A stretch of DNA of 64,000 nucleotides from Paenibacillus marchantiophytorum. GTDB lineage: Bacteria; Bacillota; Bacilli; Paenibacillales; NBRC-103111. The notes under the pieces were generated by a model that made no database searches, was not told the DNA's origin, and saw only the letters and a list, made by a program, of their open reading frames with translations. Positions 45,219 to 54,855 of the stretch are shown here, piece by piece (the stretch's first letter is position 1; every line of letters starts with the position of its first letter). A program made the position numbers and the translations under genes. The stretch spans positions 42,532-106,531 of the forward strand of contig NZ_BMHE01000024.1 in the NCBI RefSeq assembly GCF_014640555.1, written 5' to 3'.

Positions 45219-47861
45219 CTATTTGGGCATTGTACACTCAAATACGTATTCGCCAGAACCAATTCGATATGGCGTCAGCCTATCCTTCTCAGCAACCGGA
45301 ATACCATCCATTCGACGCTGATCGCCAGGCAGGTAAACCGTTGCCGACGTATTGGCGGGGAGGTTCACTTTCAAGTGGAACTGACCGCTGCCTGACACAT
45401 GCCATGCAATGGCAATTGTGCCGTACAACGATTCATACTGTGCAGTCACATTCGTTAATTCCCCACCTGGTTGAGGCTTGATCACCGTATGCCTGAACCC
45501 GCCTTCGACCGGGTCGGTATCGATGCCCGCCATGTAGCGGAACATCCACTCCCCAACTGAACCCAACGAATAGTGGTTAAAAGAATTCATTTGCGGCGTT
45601 TGGAAGCCCATTTCTTCGGTCCAACCGTCCCAGCGCTCCCAGATGGTCGTGGCTCCGTGCTTGATGGAATACATCCATGATGGGAACTCCTCTTGGGTTA
45701 AGAGCTTATAGGCGACGTCCAGTCGGCCATGCTCCGTCAGCGCAGGCAATAAGTAACCGACGCCAAGGAATCCGGTCGATAAGCGGTCCCCGCGTTGCTG
45801 AATGTCAGCGACCAGATGATCGACCGCCTGATCGCGAAGCGTGTCAGTCAGTAGTCCGAATTGGAGCGCAAGCACGTAGACGGTTTGCGTACCGCCGTGA
45901 ATGCGTCCTTCTCCATTCACGAACGCTTTGCGGAAAGCTAGAGCAATATCTTCGAATAGCGAGCCGTACTTTGCTGCATCCTCCGACTTGCCCAGAACAC
46001 GCGCGATTTGTGCAAGCAGCTTCGTGCTGTAAGCGAAGTACGCGGTTGCCAGCACTTCATTCGGCGTGTCCGCCTCTATGGACAGCCAGTCTCCATAGTT
46101 CGCATAATTCGGACGGACCAAATCCGTGGTGTTCGCCTTTAAATAATGAACCCAACGGACCATCGCTTCATAATGCGTTGCCAAAATGCGCGTATCTCCA
46201 TACATCAGGTACAGGGTCCATGGAATGACGACTCCCGCATCGCCCCACCCGGCATTATCTGGGGCGAACCAGTTCAATCTGGTGTTCCACATTTTATGGC
46301 GAATCCAACCCGCATCCGGCGCTACATCAGTGAAGGCTCCAGATGGCTGCTGACTATCCACCATATCCCACATGAATTTCGAAAAGAAACGAGATACATC
46401 CATATTATAAGCAGCCGTCCGCGCAAAAATCTGGGCATCGCCCGTCCAGCCCAGTCGCTCATCCCGCTGTGGACAGTCCGTCGGCACAGACAGGAAGTTG
46501 CCGCGCTGTCCCCACGTGATGTTGGCATACAGTTTGTTGACCCTTTCATCAGACGTCTCCAGCTTGCCTGCAACAGGGGTATCGGAATGAACGACCTTCC
46601 CCACAATGCTGTCCAGATCCGGCACCCCTGGATATCCAATCAATTCTACGTAGCGGAAGCCGTGGAACGTAAAGCGCGGCTCATAGACCTCAACGTCCTT
46701 GCCTTTCAATATATAATTCTCTTGCTGCACGGCTACACGCAAATTATCCAAATACATCGTACCGTCAGGATTCAGCATCTCTGCGTGGCTGACGGTTACC
46801 TTCGTTCCGCGCTCACCCTTGACCCGAAGCTCTGTCCAGCCGACCATATTTTGCCCCATATCATAAATGTAAGTTCCTGCTGCTGTTTGCCTTACAGTGA
46901 GCGGACGCATCGTTTCGGTAATCCGGATGGGCGGCTCCACAGCAGCAACGAGAAGACCATTATAACCTGGACGCACATCCGGGGTCTCCCAATCCGCATC
47001 AGCATAGCAAGGGCTATCCCACCCTTCTTTTTCCAAGCGAGCATCATAAGTTTCCCCTAGAATCATATCCGAATATACAATCGGACCACGAGATGTCTTC
47101 CAACTGGCATCCGTCAGTACGGAATCGCGCGTTCCGTCCACATAATCGATATGAACCTGCATAAGGAAAAAGGGCCTCTCACCATACACCTTGTTACCCA
47201 GAAATCCTACCGTTCCTGCATACCAACCGTCCCCGAGTATAACACCAAAGGCATTATGACCTGGATGGATGCGCTCAGTGAGATCGAAAGTCGTCACTTG
47301 AACGCGCGTATCATAATCCGTCCATCCGGGCGCAAAGTGGGCGCCGATAGGCGCTCCGTTCACTCTTAGCTCAAAAACGCCAAGTGCTGTCGCATAAGCA
47401 GTAACGCGTCGCACACCATCCTTAACCGTAAAATCTTTGCGAAAAAAGGGGGAAGGCTGCATCTCCAGATCAGATTCCGACTTGCGCCCAATCCACAGCG
47501 CTTTCCATTCATCTCTGGAGAGAAGTCCCATCGTCCAGAAAGCCGGATCACTCCAATCCGAAACGATATCCGCAGCCCCCCATACACGAACTTTCCAATA
47601 ATAGCAGCCCTCTGTTTCCAAGGGTTCTCCCTCATACGCAATATGCGTGGATTGATCCGACAGCACTTTACCCGTATCCCAGATATCTCCGATATCCTTA
47701 TTCAACTGTTCCTCCGAACGAGCAACCAGCACCTGATAGGCAATCTGCACAGCTGAACGCGCATCTGAAGCCAGCTTCCAAAAAAGTCTAGGCTTGCGCT
47801 CATCCAGCCCCAGCGGGTTGTGCATATATTCCGTTCTGCAAGATGTTACCCGAAGTGTCAT
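45219..47861 (-). CDS. Alpha-L-rhamnosidase, GH78
   Basis: An 880-residue protein with full GH78 architecture: N-terminal beta domains (TEYMHNPLGLDERKPRLFW, the family start motif; YDMGQNMVGWTELRVKG), the catalytic (alpha/alpha)6 barrel with VPTDCPQRDERLGWTGDAQ, which holds catalytic acids, and a C-terminal beta domain with FNHYSLGSVGEWMFRYMAGI. It removes terminal alpha-L-rhamnose from pectin, flavonoid glycosides or saponins. No signal peptide is present, so it acts on imported material. The ATG at 47861 has GGGGG upstream. It lies between GH2 and the sensor kinase in the same operon. Confidence 0.95.
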   Translation of the reverse strand: MTLRVTSCRTEYMHNPLGLDERKPRLFWKLASDARSAVQIAYQVLVARSEEQLNKDIGDIWDTGKVLSDQSTHIAYEGEPLETEGCYYWKVRVWGAADIVSDWSDPAFWTMGLLSRDEWKALWIGRKSESDLEMQPSPFFRKDFTVKDGVRRVTAYATALGVFELRVNGAPIGAHFAPGWTDYDTRVQVTTFDLTERIHPGHNAFGVILGDGWYAGTVGFLGNKVYGERPFFLMQVHIDYVDGTRDSVLTDASWKTSRGPIVYSDMILGETYDARLEKEGWDSPCYADADWETPDVRPGYNGLLVAAVEPPIRITETMRPLTVRQTAAGTYIYDMGQNMVGWTELRVKGERGTKVTVSHAEMLNPDGTMYLDNLRVAVQQENYILKGKDVEVYEPRFTFHGFRYVELIGYPGVPDLDSIVGKVVHSDTPVAGKLETSDERVNKLYANITWGQRGNFLSVPTDCPQRDERLGWTGDAQIFARTAAYNMDVSRFFSKFMWDMVDSQQPSGAFTDVAPDAGWIRHKMWNTRLNWFAPDNAGWGDAGVVIPWTLYLMYGDTRILATHYEAMVRWVHYLKANTTDLVRPNYANYGDWLSIEADTPNEVLATAYFAYSTKLLAQIARVLGKSEDAAKYGSLFEDIALAFRKAFVNGEGRIHGGTQTVYVLALQFGLLTDTLRDQAVDHLVADIQQRGDRLSTGFLGVGYLLPALTEHGRLDVAYKLLTQEEFPSWMYSIKHGATTIWERWDGWTEEMGFQTPQMNSFNHYSLGSVGEWMFRYMAGIDTDPVEGGFRHTVIKPQPGGELTNVTAQYESLYGTIAIAWHVSGSGQFHLKVNLPANTSATVYLPGDQRRMDGIPVAEKDRLTPYRIGSGEYVFECTMPK

Positions 47862-47934
47862 GGGTAATCCCCCTTTTCGTATGATTGTTAGCTTCTCTGT
47901 TAACAAGAAAAAACCTTTAAGTTAAGCGCTATGC

Positions 47935-50900
47935 TTAAAAGAATAGCATCGCTTGCAAGCGAACTTGGAACTTCATCGGCTGCGGCTGGACCAAATAAGC
48001 TTCCAGTGTAGGCGCATAACCGCAGCTGTGATTGCCAAGCCCGCTCTGCACGGCGTCGATCTTAACAATCGTTTCATTCAGCCGGGTTAGCTGATGAACA
48101 TGCTTCGTAAGCGTCAAATCTTCCGTGCTGTAATGATGGCAGCTTAGATCAATTAGCGGCATTCCGTTAATTTTCAATCCTGCCCCTGTAACGTTCGCAA
48201 GAGCCGCCCAACGGACATCCGATTTATTGCCGTTCTCCTGCGGTTTAATATAGGGGACGAACTGCTCCTGAACCGTGCCGCTGAATATCCCCAGCTTGCC
48301 GCTTTCTTTGCGATCCGAGTAACATTCATGCGGCCCCCTGCCATACCAGGTCATGTATTGAAAGCTCTCAGGCATCTGCAGTTCGATCCCGAAGCGCGGC
48401 AGCGGAGGCAGACCTTCTCTAGGTAAAATCGATGCTTCCAGCAATAGTTCTCCACTGCTGTTGATCGTGTAAATCAAGCTGGAATGGAAAGCAACCGGTT
48501 CCCCTTTGGCACCGATAACCGACTCGGTCACAATGCGGACGCTATGTTCCCCCCATGCTTCTACCGACAGCTTCCTCTGCTGGGTGACGAGCCGATCATA
48601 CCCCGCTTTGGTCCACGTTTTGGCTAGATGCACATCATTGTCCACGGGTGCTCGCCACAGGTTGACCTTCGGCCCCTTCGTCAGCAACGGCTCGCCGAGA
48701 TAATGCCACGACGAGATGGCCCCCGCTTCTTTATCAAACACAATCGAGAATTCACGACCATGCACCGAGATTTCCCGTTCGGTTTCATTCCAATGAAGTG
48801 TAGACTTCGAGTCTGCATGGGCAAGGGGCGTGTTAGTGACCTGCAGCATGCCAAGCGGCAAGTCGGCCCAAGCGATCTCGTGTCCCTGCTGCGCCCAAAT
48901 TGTATCTTCCCGCAGGGAGAAGTGAATGTGCAGCACGTACTCCCCCGAGCCATTCATCTCGCTCTTCGGCGGCAGCGACAGCGTTACTTCTTCCGATTCG
49001 CCAGCAAGCATGCGCAGAATAGGAAGCTTCCCTCGCACCGCAGGTCTTCCATCTCTTAGCAACGTCCATCCCCCTTGGAGATGGGACAGATCAAGAAAAT
49101 CGTAGCGATTCGTAATTTTCACTTTCCCGGTCTGAGCATCGATCCATTCAACTTGGACAGGCTCAATGACTTTCTTCAATTCCAATAGGGATGCCTTGGT
49201 GCTTCGGTCTGGAAACAACAGTCCATCCAGGCAAAAATGCCCGCTGTGCGGCTCTTCCCCAAAATCACCGCCATAGGCATACCACGCTTCCCCGAACTCG
49301 TTCACTTGCTGAATCCCTTGATCGGACCATTCCCATATGAGCCCGCCCAACAGCCGTGGATACGTATAAATCGCTTCCCAATATTCCTTCAAGTTGCCCA
49401 CAGAGTTGCCCATGGCATGACCATATTCACACATGAGGTAAGGTCTGGGATCCTCTTTGCGGCCTTCTTCCACAATCATATCGACGGACGGATACATTTG
49501 ACTGACGATATCAACGATCGGAGCATCGTAAGCTCGTTCATAATGAATAAGACGGGAAGGATCTCTTTCCCGTATCCATGCCGCCATAGCATCATGATTC
49601 TCTCCATAACCGGATTCGTTCCCAAGCGACCAGATAACGATGCAAGGATAGTTCTTGTCGCGTTCCACCATCCTCCTAGCCCGCTGTAAGTAAGCTTCCT
49701 TCCAATCTGGAAGCTCAGATAAATAGCTTTCATTCCCCATGAAATGGCAGCCATGGGTTTCCAAATCGGTTTCATCGATCACATACAGCCCGTAAGAGCT
49801 GCATAATTCCAGCCATCTCGGATTGTTCGGATAATGAGACAGCCTTACCGCGTTGATATTATGCTGCTTCATGAGCATGATATCCCGCTTCATCGACGCC
49901 AACGAAGTGACATATCCTCGTTCTGAATCGAACTCGTTACGGTTGACCCCCTTGATGGTGATGGGCTGGCCATTAACCAGCATCCGTCCCTTATGAATCT
50001 TAATATCGCGAAACCCAACCGCGGTACGATGAACACAGGATATCACCCCCACTTCGTCATAAAGAGTCAGCAAAAGCGAATACAACTGAGGGGTTTCTGC
50101 CGTCCATAATTGCGGGTTCAGAATGTGTTCCTTCACACATATGTCCGCGTTACTGCCTTCCACAGCAGATGCGCTTAAAGTCTCAAGGTCACGATCTACA
50201 ATCTGCCGTCCGCTCTCATCCAGTAAGGTCATCCTTAACCGATATTCCTGACCTTGATACGCTGGCAAACAGGCAGTCTGAATGTGAAGACCCAACTCAG
50301 CTTCCTCATAGCTCCCGCCAAATTCCGTGTGAACGAACACATCCCTCACATAAACCCCAGGCAGAGCAAGCAGGTACACATCTCTGAAAATCCCGCTTAA
50401 CCGCCACTTATCCTGGCTTTCCAAATAACTGCCATCCGACCATTGGTACACCCGAACGGCTAATACATTGTCATCCGACTGCAAGTAGTCCGTAATATCG
50501 AATTCCGATAATAAATGACTGCCTTGACTGTAACCAACAGCCTGACCATTGACCCACACATGAAAAGCACAATCCACACCTTCAAAAACAAGACGAACAC
50601 CCATTCCCTCCCATGAGTCAGCAATCTGGAAGCAAGTGCGATAGCAACCCACCGGATTCTGCTGCGGCACATGCGGAGGATCAAGGGGAAACGGATAGGG
50701 GCAGCTGCTGTACTGCGGAGTTCCATATCCGTGCAGCTGCCAATTCGATGGCACCGGAATCTCCGGCCAATCAGCCGCCAGGTAATCTGGTTCCATGAAT
50801 AGAGCAGGCGCAGAGAGCGGCGATTCCGCATACATGAACAACCAGTTCCCATTCAACAATTGGAACAAGGGCGACGCCTCTCTGGGCTCCATCGCATTAG

Positions 50901-51006
50901 CCCAATCCCTGTATGGTATCAAGGGAGCTCTGGGCGGTTCCAGGTTTCTTTCCAACACTTGCAAATTTGCCCAATCGGGTATCGCTTCTACAACTGGTTT
51001 ATACAT
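47935..51006 (-). CDS. Beta-galactosidase-type GH2 enzyme (LacZ-like)
   Basis: A 1023-residue protein with the five-domain LacZ layout: sugar-binding N domain (IPVPSNWQLHGYGTPQYSS), Ig-like domain, TIM barrel with the acid/base Glu in IVIWSLGNESGYG and nucleophile Glu in YLMCEYGHAMGNS, then the second Ig and the C-terminal Bgal_small_N domain (VDNDVHLAKTWTKAGYDRL; YGRGPHECYSDRKESG). It should cleave beta-galactosides, or related beta-glycosides, in the cytoplasm. The ATG at 51006 has GGGGGAT upstream; the ORF's further 44 codons include an unlikely polar stretch. It is the first gene of the long operon after a terminator. Confidence 0.95.
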   Translation of the reverse strand: MYKPVVEAIPDWANLQVLERNLEPPRAPLIPYRDWANAMEPREASPLFQLLNGNWLFMYAESPLSAPALFMEPDYLAADWPEIPVPSNWQLHGYGTPQYSSCPYPFPLDPPHVPQQNPVGCYRTCFQIADSWEGMGVRLVFEGVDCAFHVWVNGQAVGYSQGSHLLSEFDITDYLQSDDNVLAVRVYQWSDGSYLESQDKWRLSGIFRDVYLLALPGVYVRDVFVHTEFGGSYEEAELGLHIQTACLPAYQGQEYRLRMTLLDESGRQIVDRDLETLSASAVEGSNADICVKEHILNPQLWTAETPQLYSLLLTLYDEVGVISCVHRTAVGFRDIKIHKGRMLVNGQPITIKGVNRNEFDSERGYVTSLASMKRDIMLMKQHNINAVRLSHYPNNPRWLELCSSYGLYVIDETDLETHGCHFMGNESYLSELPDWKEAYLQRARRMVERDKNYPCIVIWSLGNESGYGENHDAMAAWIRERDPSRLIHYERAYDAPIVDIVSQMYPSVDMIVEEGRKEDPRPYLMCEYGHAMGNSVGNLKEYWEAIYTYPRLLGGLIWEWSDQGIQQVNEFGEAWYAYGGDFGEEPHSGHFCLDGLLFPDRSTKASLLELKKVIEPVQVEWIDAQTGKVKITNRYDFLDLSHLQGGWTLLRDGRPAVRGKLPILRMLAGESEEVTLSLPPKSEMNGSGEYVLHIHFSLREDTIWAQQGHEIAWADLPLGMLQVTNTPLAHADSKSTLHWNETEREISVHGREFSIVFDKEAGAISSWHYLGEPLLTKGPKVNLWRAPVDNDVHLAKTWTKAGYDRLVTQQRKLSVEAWGEHSVRIVTESVIGAKGEPVAFHSSLIYTINSSGELLLEASILPREGLPPLPRFGIELQMPESFQYMTWYGRGPHECYSDRKESGKLGIFSGTVQEQFVPYIKPQENGNKSDVRWAALANVTGAGLKINGMPLIDLSCHHYSTEDLTLTKHVHQLTRLNETIVKIDAVQSGLGNHSCGYAPTLEAYLVQPQPMKFQVRLQAMLFF

Positions 51007-51170
51007 CTCATATCCCCCAGCATCAGATTTAATAGTAATCGCTTTCAATACTGCCAATTTGAAGACAGCCGATCGTGCTCGGCTCTTCTTATTAGCATAG
51101 AAAAAAAGAGTTATCCGGACAATTGATAAATCCGACATCTAATGTTGATCATTCTGATATCAACGGAGAC

Positions 51171-51221
51171 AACCAAAAAACCATCTCGCAATGACGCCAT
51201 TGTGCGATGGTTTTTTTGGTT
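51171..51221. terminator. Strong terminator after the Gfo/Idh/MocA gene
   Basis: AACCAAAAAACCATC pairs with GATGGTTTTTTTGGTT, and inner arms TCGCAATG and CATTGTGC (one mismatch) extend the stem around ACGC. Flanking A- and T-runs make it work in either direction. It insulates the oxidoreductase gene from the GH2 promoter. Confidence 0.85.
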
Positions 51222-51233
51222 ATTATGTACTTC

Positions 51234-52382
51234 TTAGATAGATTTGACATGCTCCCATGTGCCAGTTTTTACACTTCTCACAATAGCATCGTTGATAAGC
51301 ATAATTTGATACCCTTCTTTGAATGTGGCGACAGAGTGAGAAATTGCATCATTATTTACGACCGCCTCATAAAAGTTATGCATCATATTTTTAAGACTGT
51401 CTGTCCAACCTTCTTCATGACCGCTTGGGTAATGTAAGAATGGTAACGCTTTCTTTTTGAGTAAACTTGGATCTCTAAGTATGGTTTCACTCGGTTTATC
51501 CCTATAGCCCATCTGCAGGCGGAATGGCTCCTCTTGCTTCCAGGTTCCAGAAGAAATTAACCCATCCAAGTTTATCTCAAGGGCATTTTTCTTGCCCGCA
51601 GATACTTGAGAAACGGTAAGTACCCCCCGAGCTCCATTACTAAACTTCACCATAACCGAACAATAATCTTCGGTATTAATATCTACCAGATTCACACTAA
51701 CATCTGAGTTCACCTCAAAGGATGCACCGCTTTTACTTGGCTTATAACGTTTAGGATGAACAACCGAAATATCAGCTAGAACTTCTACGATTCTAAGATC
51801 CGTCACATATTGTACGAGATCAAAAAGGTGGGAACCTATATCACTTATCGCTCGTGTCTCGCCTCCGTATTGAGGTTCCATGCGCCAATTGTAGTCTGTA
51901 TTGTAAAGAAGCCAGTCCTGTAAGTAACTCCCTCGAATAATTCGGATTTCACCAAGATCATTGTCTTGGACCATATTTTTCAGTTGTTGAACCATAGGAA
52001 ACTGCCTGTAGTTATAATTAATCCCCGTAATTAGCCCCTTTACTTGGGCTAATTCATAAAGTTCCTTAGCTTCTTCGCTTGTAAGAGTTAAAGGTTTCTC
52101 CGAAAGTAGATGTTTCCCGTGCAGTAACGCTTGTTTATTTATTTCAAAATGAAGGTGGTTTGGCGTACAGTTGTGCACAACCTCAATCTCATCGTCACGC
52201 AACAGATCCATGTAATTTCCGTATGCCTTCGGAATCTTAAGAGAGCTTGCATACTCATCTGCGTGAAGCTGACTACTTTGTCCTATAGCCACGATATCAA
52301 CAAATCCCAATCTTCTTATTGCTTCAAGATGGGCTTTCCCTATAAAACCAGCTCCAATAATTGCGGTTTTTATTTTTTTCAT
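51234..52382 (-). CDS. Gfo/Idh/MocA-family oxidoreductase
   Basis: A 382-residue NAD(P)-dependent sugar dehydrogenase-type protein. The Rossmann start is TAIIGAGFIGKAHLEAI, then VVHNCTPNHLHFEI and the catalytic-lysine signature LLSEKPLTLT (EKP). C-terminal features include GGETRAISDIGSHLFDLVQY with the His of the GSH motif. Substrates in this family are sugars, inositols or glycosides. The known D-apiose dehydrogenase is reported to be a member, but this protein cannot be assigned from sequence. It is transcribed alone between a ROK repressor and a strong terminator; its promoter carries a long palindrome. Confidence 0.93.
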   Translation of the reverse strand: MKKIKTAIIGAGFIGKAHLEAIRRLGFVDIVAIGQSSQLHADEYASSLKIPKAYGNYMDLLRDDEIEVVHNCTPNHLHFEINKQALLHGKHLLSEKPLTLTSEEAKELYELAQVKGLITGINYNYRQFPMVQQLKNMVQDNDLGEIRIIRGSYLQDWLLYNTDYNWRMEPQYGGETRAISDIGSHLFDLVQYVTDLRIVEVLADISVVHPKRYKPSKSGASFEVNSDVSVNLVDINTEDYCSVMVKFSNGARGVLTVSQVSAGKKNALEINLDGLISSGTWKQEEPFRLQMGYRDKPSETILRDPSLLKKKALPFLHYPSGHEEGWTDSLKNMMHNFYEAVVNNDAISHSVATFKEGYQIMLINDAIVRSVKTGTWEHVKSI

Positions 52383-52415
52383 AACATCCCTCCATACTTT
52401 TGACTATATCAGTTA

Positions 52416-52442
52416 TACTTTTAACGGTCAACGTTAAAAGTA
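52416..52442. promoter_or_regulatory. Long palindromic operator upstream of the oxidoreductase gene
   Basis: Two perfect 11-base arms, TACTTTTAACG and CGTTAAAAGTA, separated by GTCAA. It is 34 bases upstream of the start of the Gfo/Idh/MocA gene. The nearby ROK repressor is the most likely binder, though its own upstream region shows only a TTTTAAC half-site (about 54091). Confidence 0.6.
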
Positions 52443-52451
52443 GCGATAAAG

Positions 52452-52765
52452 AAAAACGGCGTCACCGCCCTGATAAATCAGCCTCTTCTTAGCTAGGAAC
52501 AGAGGGGAGGGAACTAGAGGACGCTAATTAGGCGAAAATCAGGGATTTGTGGGTAATAGCGGAACTACAGGGTCTTATTTCCACAAGAAGCATCAAAATT
52601 CCCATAAAACAGCAAAATAACGTACTGTAGTTCCCTCAACCTCCCGATAATGTCACTTTTGGCTAGAATAGCGTACTGTAGTTCCCTCCCGATAATGACA
52701 CTTTTGGCTACAATAGCACACCGTAGTTCCCTCCCTCCGCGCGAGGCAGCTGGAGTAACTCCGCG
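52452..52765. repeat. Composite intergenic repeat, copy A
   Basis: Contains a block at 52452-52493 (AAAAACGGCGTCACCGCC…) that recurs at 63780-63821 with few changes. A 36-base block at 52551-52586 is identical to 63842-63877. Three copies of CGTACTGTAGTTCCCTC (or close) start at 52621, 52672 and 52717, 51 and 45 bases apart. The end block, GAGGCAGCTGGAGTAACTCC and neighbours (about 52722-52772), recurs at 56949-56999. An open frame on the minus strand here (52565-52795) is only the repeat read through. Confidence 0.75.
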
Positions 52766-52840
52766 TTCACTCGAAAATGTTAAAAAAATAAACACACACC
52801 TTCTCCCAGAGTAAAAAGTGTGTGTTTATTCATATTTTCG

Positions 52841-54043
52841 TTAAAGAATGCCTTTCAGTTCATCGTCAGTCGATTGAATGATAAGTTGATCAATAGCCAT
52901 AAAGGCGCCGCCAATAAGACTCGCCATTTCGCCAAGACTCGATTTATTTATGATTAAATTTCTCGTAGCGAGTGGTAATGACCTCTGATAAACACTTTGG
53001 CGTATAGCAGCCAGAAAAATGTCTCCAAACTCCGCAACCTTTCCTCCAATAATGATAAGGTCAGGATTAGCGAAATTAACGATTGAAGCAATCACTCTTC
53101 CGATCAAATTTCCACTTTCGCGGATCAGTTCTACAGATACTGGATCCAGTTGCAGGACCCCAGTCCCTATATCATCAAGTGTCAATTCGCCGCGACTACC
53201 CAGCCTCTGCAGTAAAAAATGGCTGTTATTGGAACGCGCACGCTCTTTTCCTTTTGAAAGGATGGCTTTTCCCCCTGCGGAAGCTTCTAGACACCCTCTA
53301 TTTCCACACCAGCACACGACATCCGCCCCGATATCATAATGGCCGATATCCCCTGCACTTCCTGTGGATCCTCTATACAGCACTCCATTATAAATAATCC
53401 CTGAACCAATCCCGCTGTCTACATTCACATAGATGATATTGCTGTATGCGAACTGTAATCCCTTAGCATGTTCCCCTAGTGCCATAATATTCACATCATT
53501 ATCAACAAAGCAAGGGCAATCGAAATATTTCGACCAAAACTCCCTGATCGGATAACAATCCCAACCGGGCATTAACGGGGGTGAAATGGGAACACCCCTC
53601 GAGAAATCAACAGGCCCTGGTATGCCAATGCCAATACCTTTGACAGAAGTACGATCAAAGTTATTTTCTATAATCATTTGATCAACAAGTTTACGGATAT
53701 GCGTCAAAATAGGAATGGGGCCATCCCCGATTTGAATTTCGCAGGTTGTTACACAAATGATTTCGCAATTAAAGTTTGTAAAGGCAAGGCGAACAAAAGT
53801 AGTGCCTAATTCAATAGACAGAATTAATCCTATATGTTTATTTAATGCATACTGCCTAGGTTTCCTTCCACCTGATGAAACCCCAATTCTTGATATCTCG
53901 ATTAACTTTTCTTCAAGTAACCGATCCACATGTACAGAGATGGCTGACAAAGATAAGCCCGTTGCTTCAGCTAAATCGGCTTTCGACAGCGGGAACTTTG
54001 CTCTCCTAATCCTCTGGAGAACATTAGCCGTCATGGAGTGCAT
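52841..54043 (-). CDS. ROK-family transcriptional repressor
   Basis: A 400-residue ROK repressor: N-terminal winged HTH (LSKADLAEATGLSLSAISVHV) and a sugar-kinase-like effector domain with IGIGIPGPVDFSRG, the zinc motif CWCGNRGCLEA after GHYDIG, and IIIGGKVAEFGD. Lacking the catalytic features of a kinase, it should bind a sugar as inducer, like XylR or NagC. It sits beside the Gfo/Idh/MocA gene and upstream of two FGGY kinase genes. The palindrome at 52416-52442 is the best operator candidate. The start is poorly supported by its ribosome site. Confidence 0.93.
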   Translation of the reverse strand: MHSMTANVLQRIRRAKFPLSKADLAEATGLSLSAISVHVDRLLEEKLIEISRIGVSSGGRKPRQYALNKHIGLILSIELGTTFVRLAFTNFNCEIICVTTCEIQIGDGPIPILTHIRKLVDQMIIENNFDRTSVKGIGIGIPGPVDFSRGVPISPPLMPGWDCYPIREFWSKYFDCPCFVDNDVNIMALGEHAKGLQFAYSNIIYVNVDSGIGSGIIYNGVLYRGSTGSAGDIGHYDIGADVVCWCGNRGCLEASAGGKAILSKGKERARSNNSHFLLQRLGSRGELTLDDIGTGVLQLDPVSVELIRESGNLIGRVIASIVNFANPDLIIIGGKVAEFGDIFLAAIRQSVYQRSLPLATRNLIINKSSLGEMASLIGGAFMAIDQLIIQSTDDELKGIL

Positions 54044-54307
54044 CTCATTTCACCACTTTCATCCGTGTCCATTCGTATAATAAATTATTATTTTAACTCT
54101 TTTCATTCCATTTTGACAAGGACTTTACGAGAGCGGCCGTTTTAAAAATCCAAAGGAAAGCTGGCTCTAAGGTTCGCTCTTCATGCGTACCGCGGATGCT
54201 TGGATGTTACCCTTGAATCCGCTCAATCTCCCGTTGTGCAGACGAAGGTGGATAACCCCTTACTTTTTTAAACATCCGGTGGTGTTAAATTATATGTCCC
54301 CCCCGAG

Positions 54308-54753
54308 TTTCTATTTAATAATGAACATGTGAATATATTTGCACCAGAACGGTGAGAAAGTCTACATCCAAAGTAAGCTTATTCCGGAGACCAACTGGTA
54401 CATGGTCATGATCGTTCCTTTTCAAGAGTTCCTATCGGAAAGGCGCTTCAAGCACAAATAAATTCCCATTTTCTTTATAATACGCTAGATCTGATCAATT
54501 GGATGGCACCAAAGCAAATGATTCAAGAAACAAGAAATGTCGTTCAGGCTCTTGCGAAATTGGTATAACAGAAAAAAAGCTGAATGAGCTATTAACCAAT
54601 AAACTGGAAAGCAAGAACGGCAGTAGTTTTGGTATCTTAAATATTAACGAGAGGATTAAACTATTATACGGGAATGAGTACTGGGTAATTGTAAGAAGCG
54701 AGTATGGTACAAGTACGACTGTGGAAATTCGAATTCCAACTTCTATCACCTGA
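54308..54753 (+). pseudogene. Remnant of a YesM-type histidine kinase gene
   Basis: Three plus-strand fragments in different frames match pieces of one kinase. The end of the outer sensor domain (KLIPETNWYMVMIVPF, about 54342-54464) stops at TAA. The phospho-acceptor helix ALQAQINSHFLYNTLD LINWMA begins at about 54446 in another frame and stops at 54570. The C-terminal ATPase end (NGSSFGILNINERI, TTVEIRIPTSIT) runs 54570-54753. The regions between are deleted, including membrane spans and the N-box. It is on the opposite strand to its neighbours and lies between a ROK gene and an FGGY kinase. Confidence 0.75.
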
Positions 54754-54787
54754 TTGTATGACGCTTATGCAGCCCCATTATGATAAA

Positions 54788-54812
54788 GAGGCACTGCCAT
54801 TAGCAATGCCTC
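54788..54812 (-). terminator. Terminator after the first FGGY kinase gene
   Basis: GAGGCATTGC pairs with GCAGTGCCTC on the minus-strand RNA, one G-U pair, five-base loop, then TTTATC. It follows the kinase stop at 54856 by about 45 bases. Confidence 0.75.
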
Positions 54813-54855
54813 CTTATCTGGTTATCTGACTAAGTGAATTACTTCAGAATAACTC

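Noticed and set aside
46146..47060. Plus-strand open frame of 304 codons opposite the GH78 gene
   Set aside because: It is the complementary strand of the highly conserved rhamnosidase; its own translation matches no protein pattern and it has no ribosome site.
52621..52733. Short CRISPR array
   Set aside because: Only three imperfect 17-base repeats with related, not unique, spacers; no cas genes in the window.
52565..52795. Minus-strand small protein with RELQYAI repeats
   Set aside because: It is the in-frame reading of the intergenic repeat; the similar frame at 56784-57017 breaks the repeat phase (50-base spacing), so coding is unlikely.
54495..54749. Minus-strand 84-codon frame
   Set aside because: It is the antisense of the decayed kinase C-terminus, whose plus-strand reading has clear family motifs.
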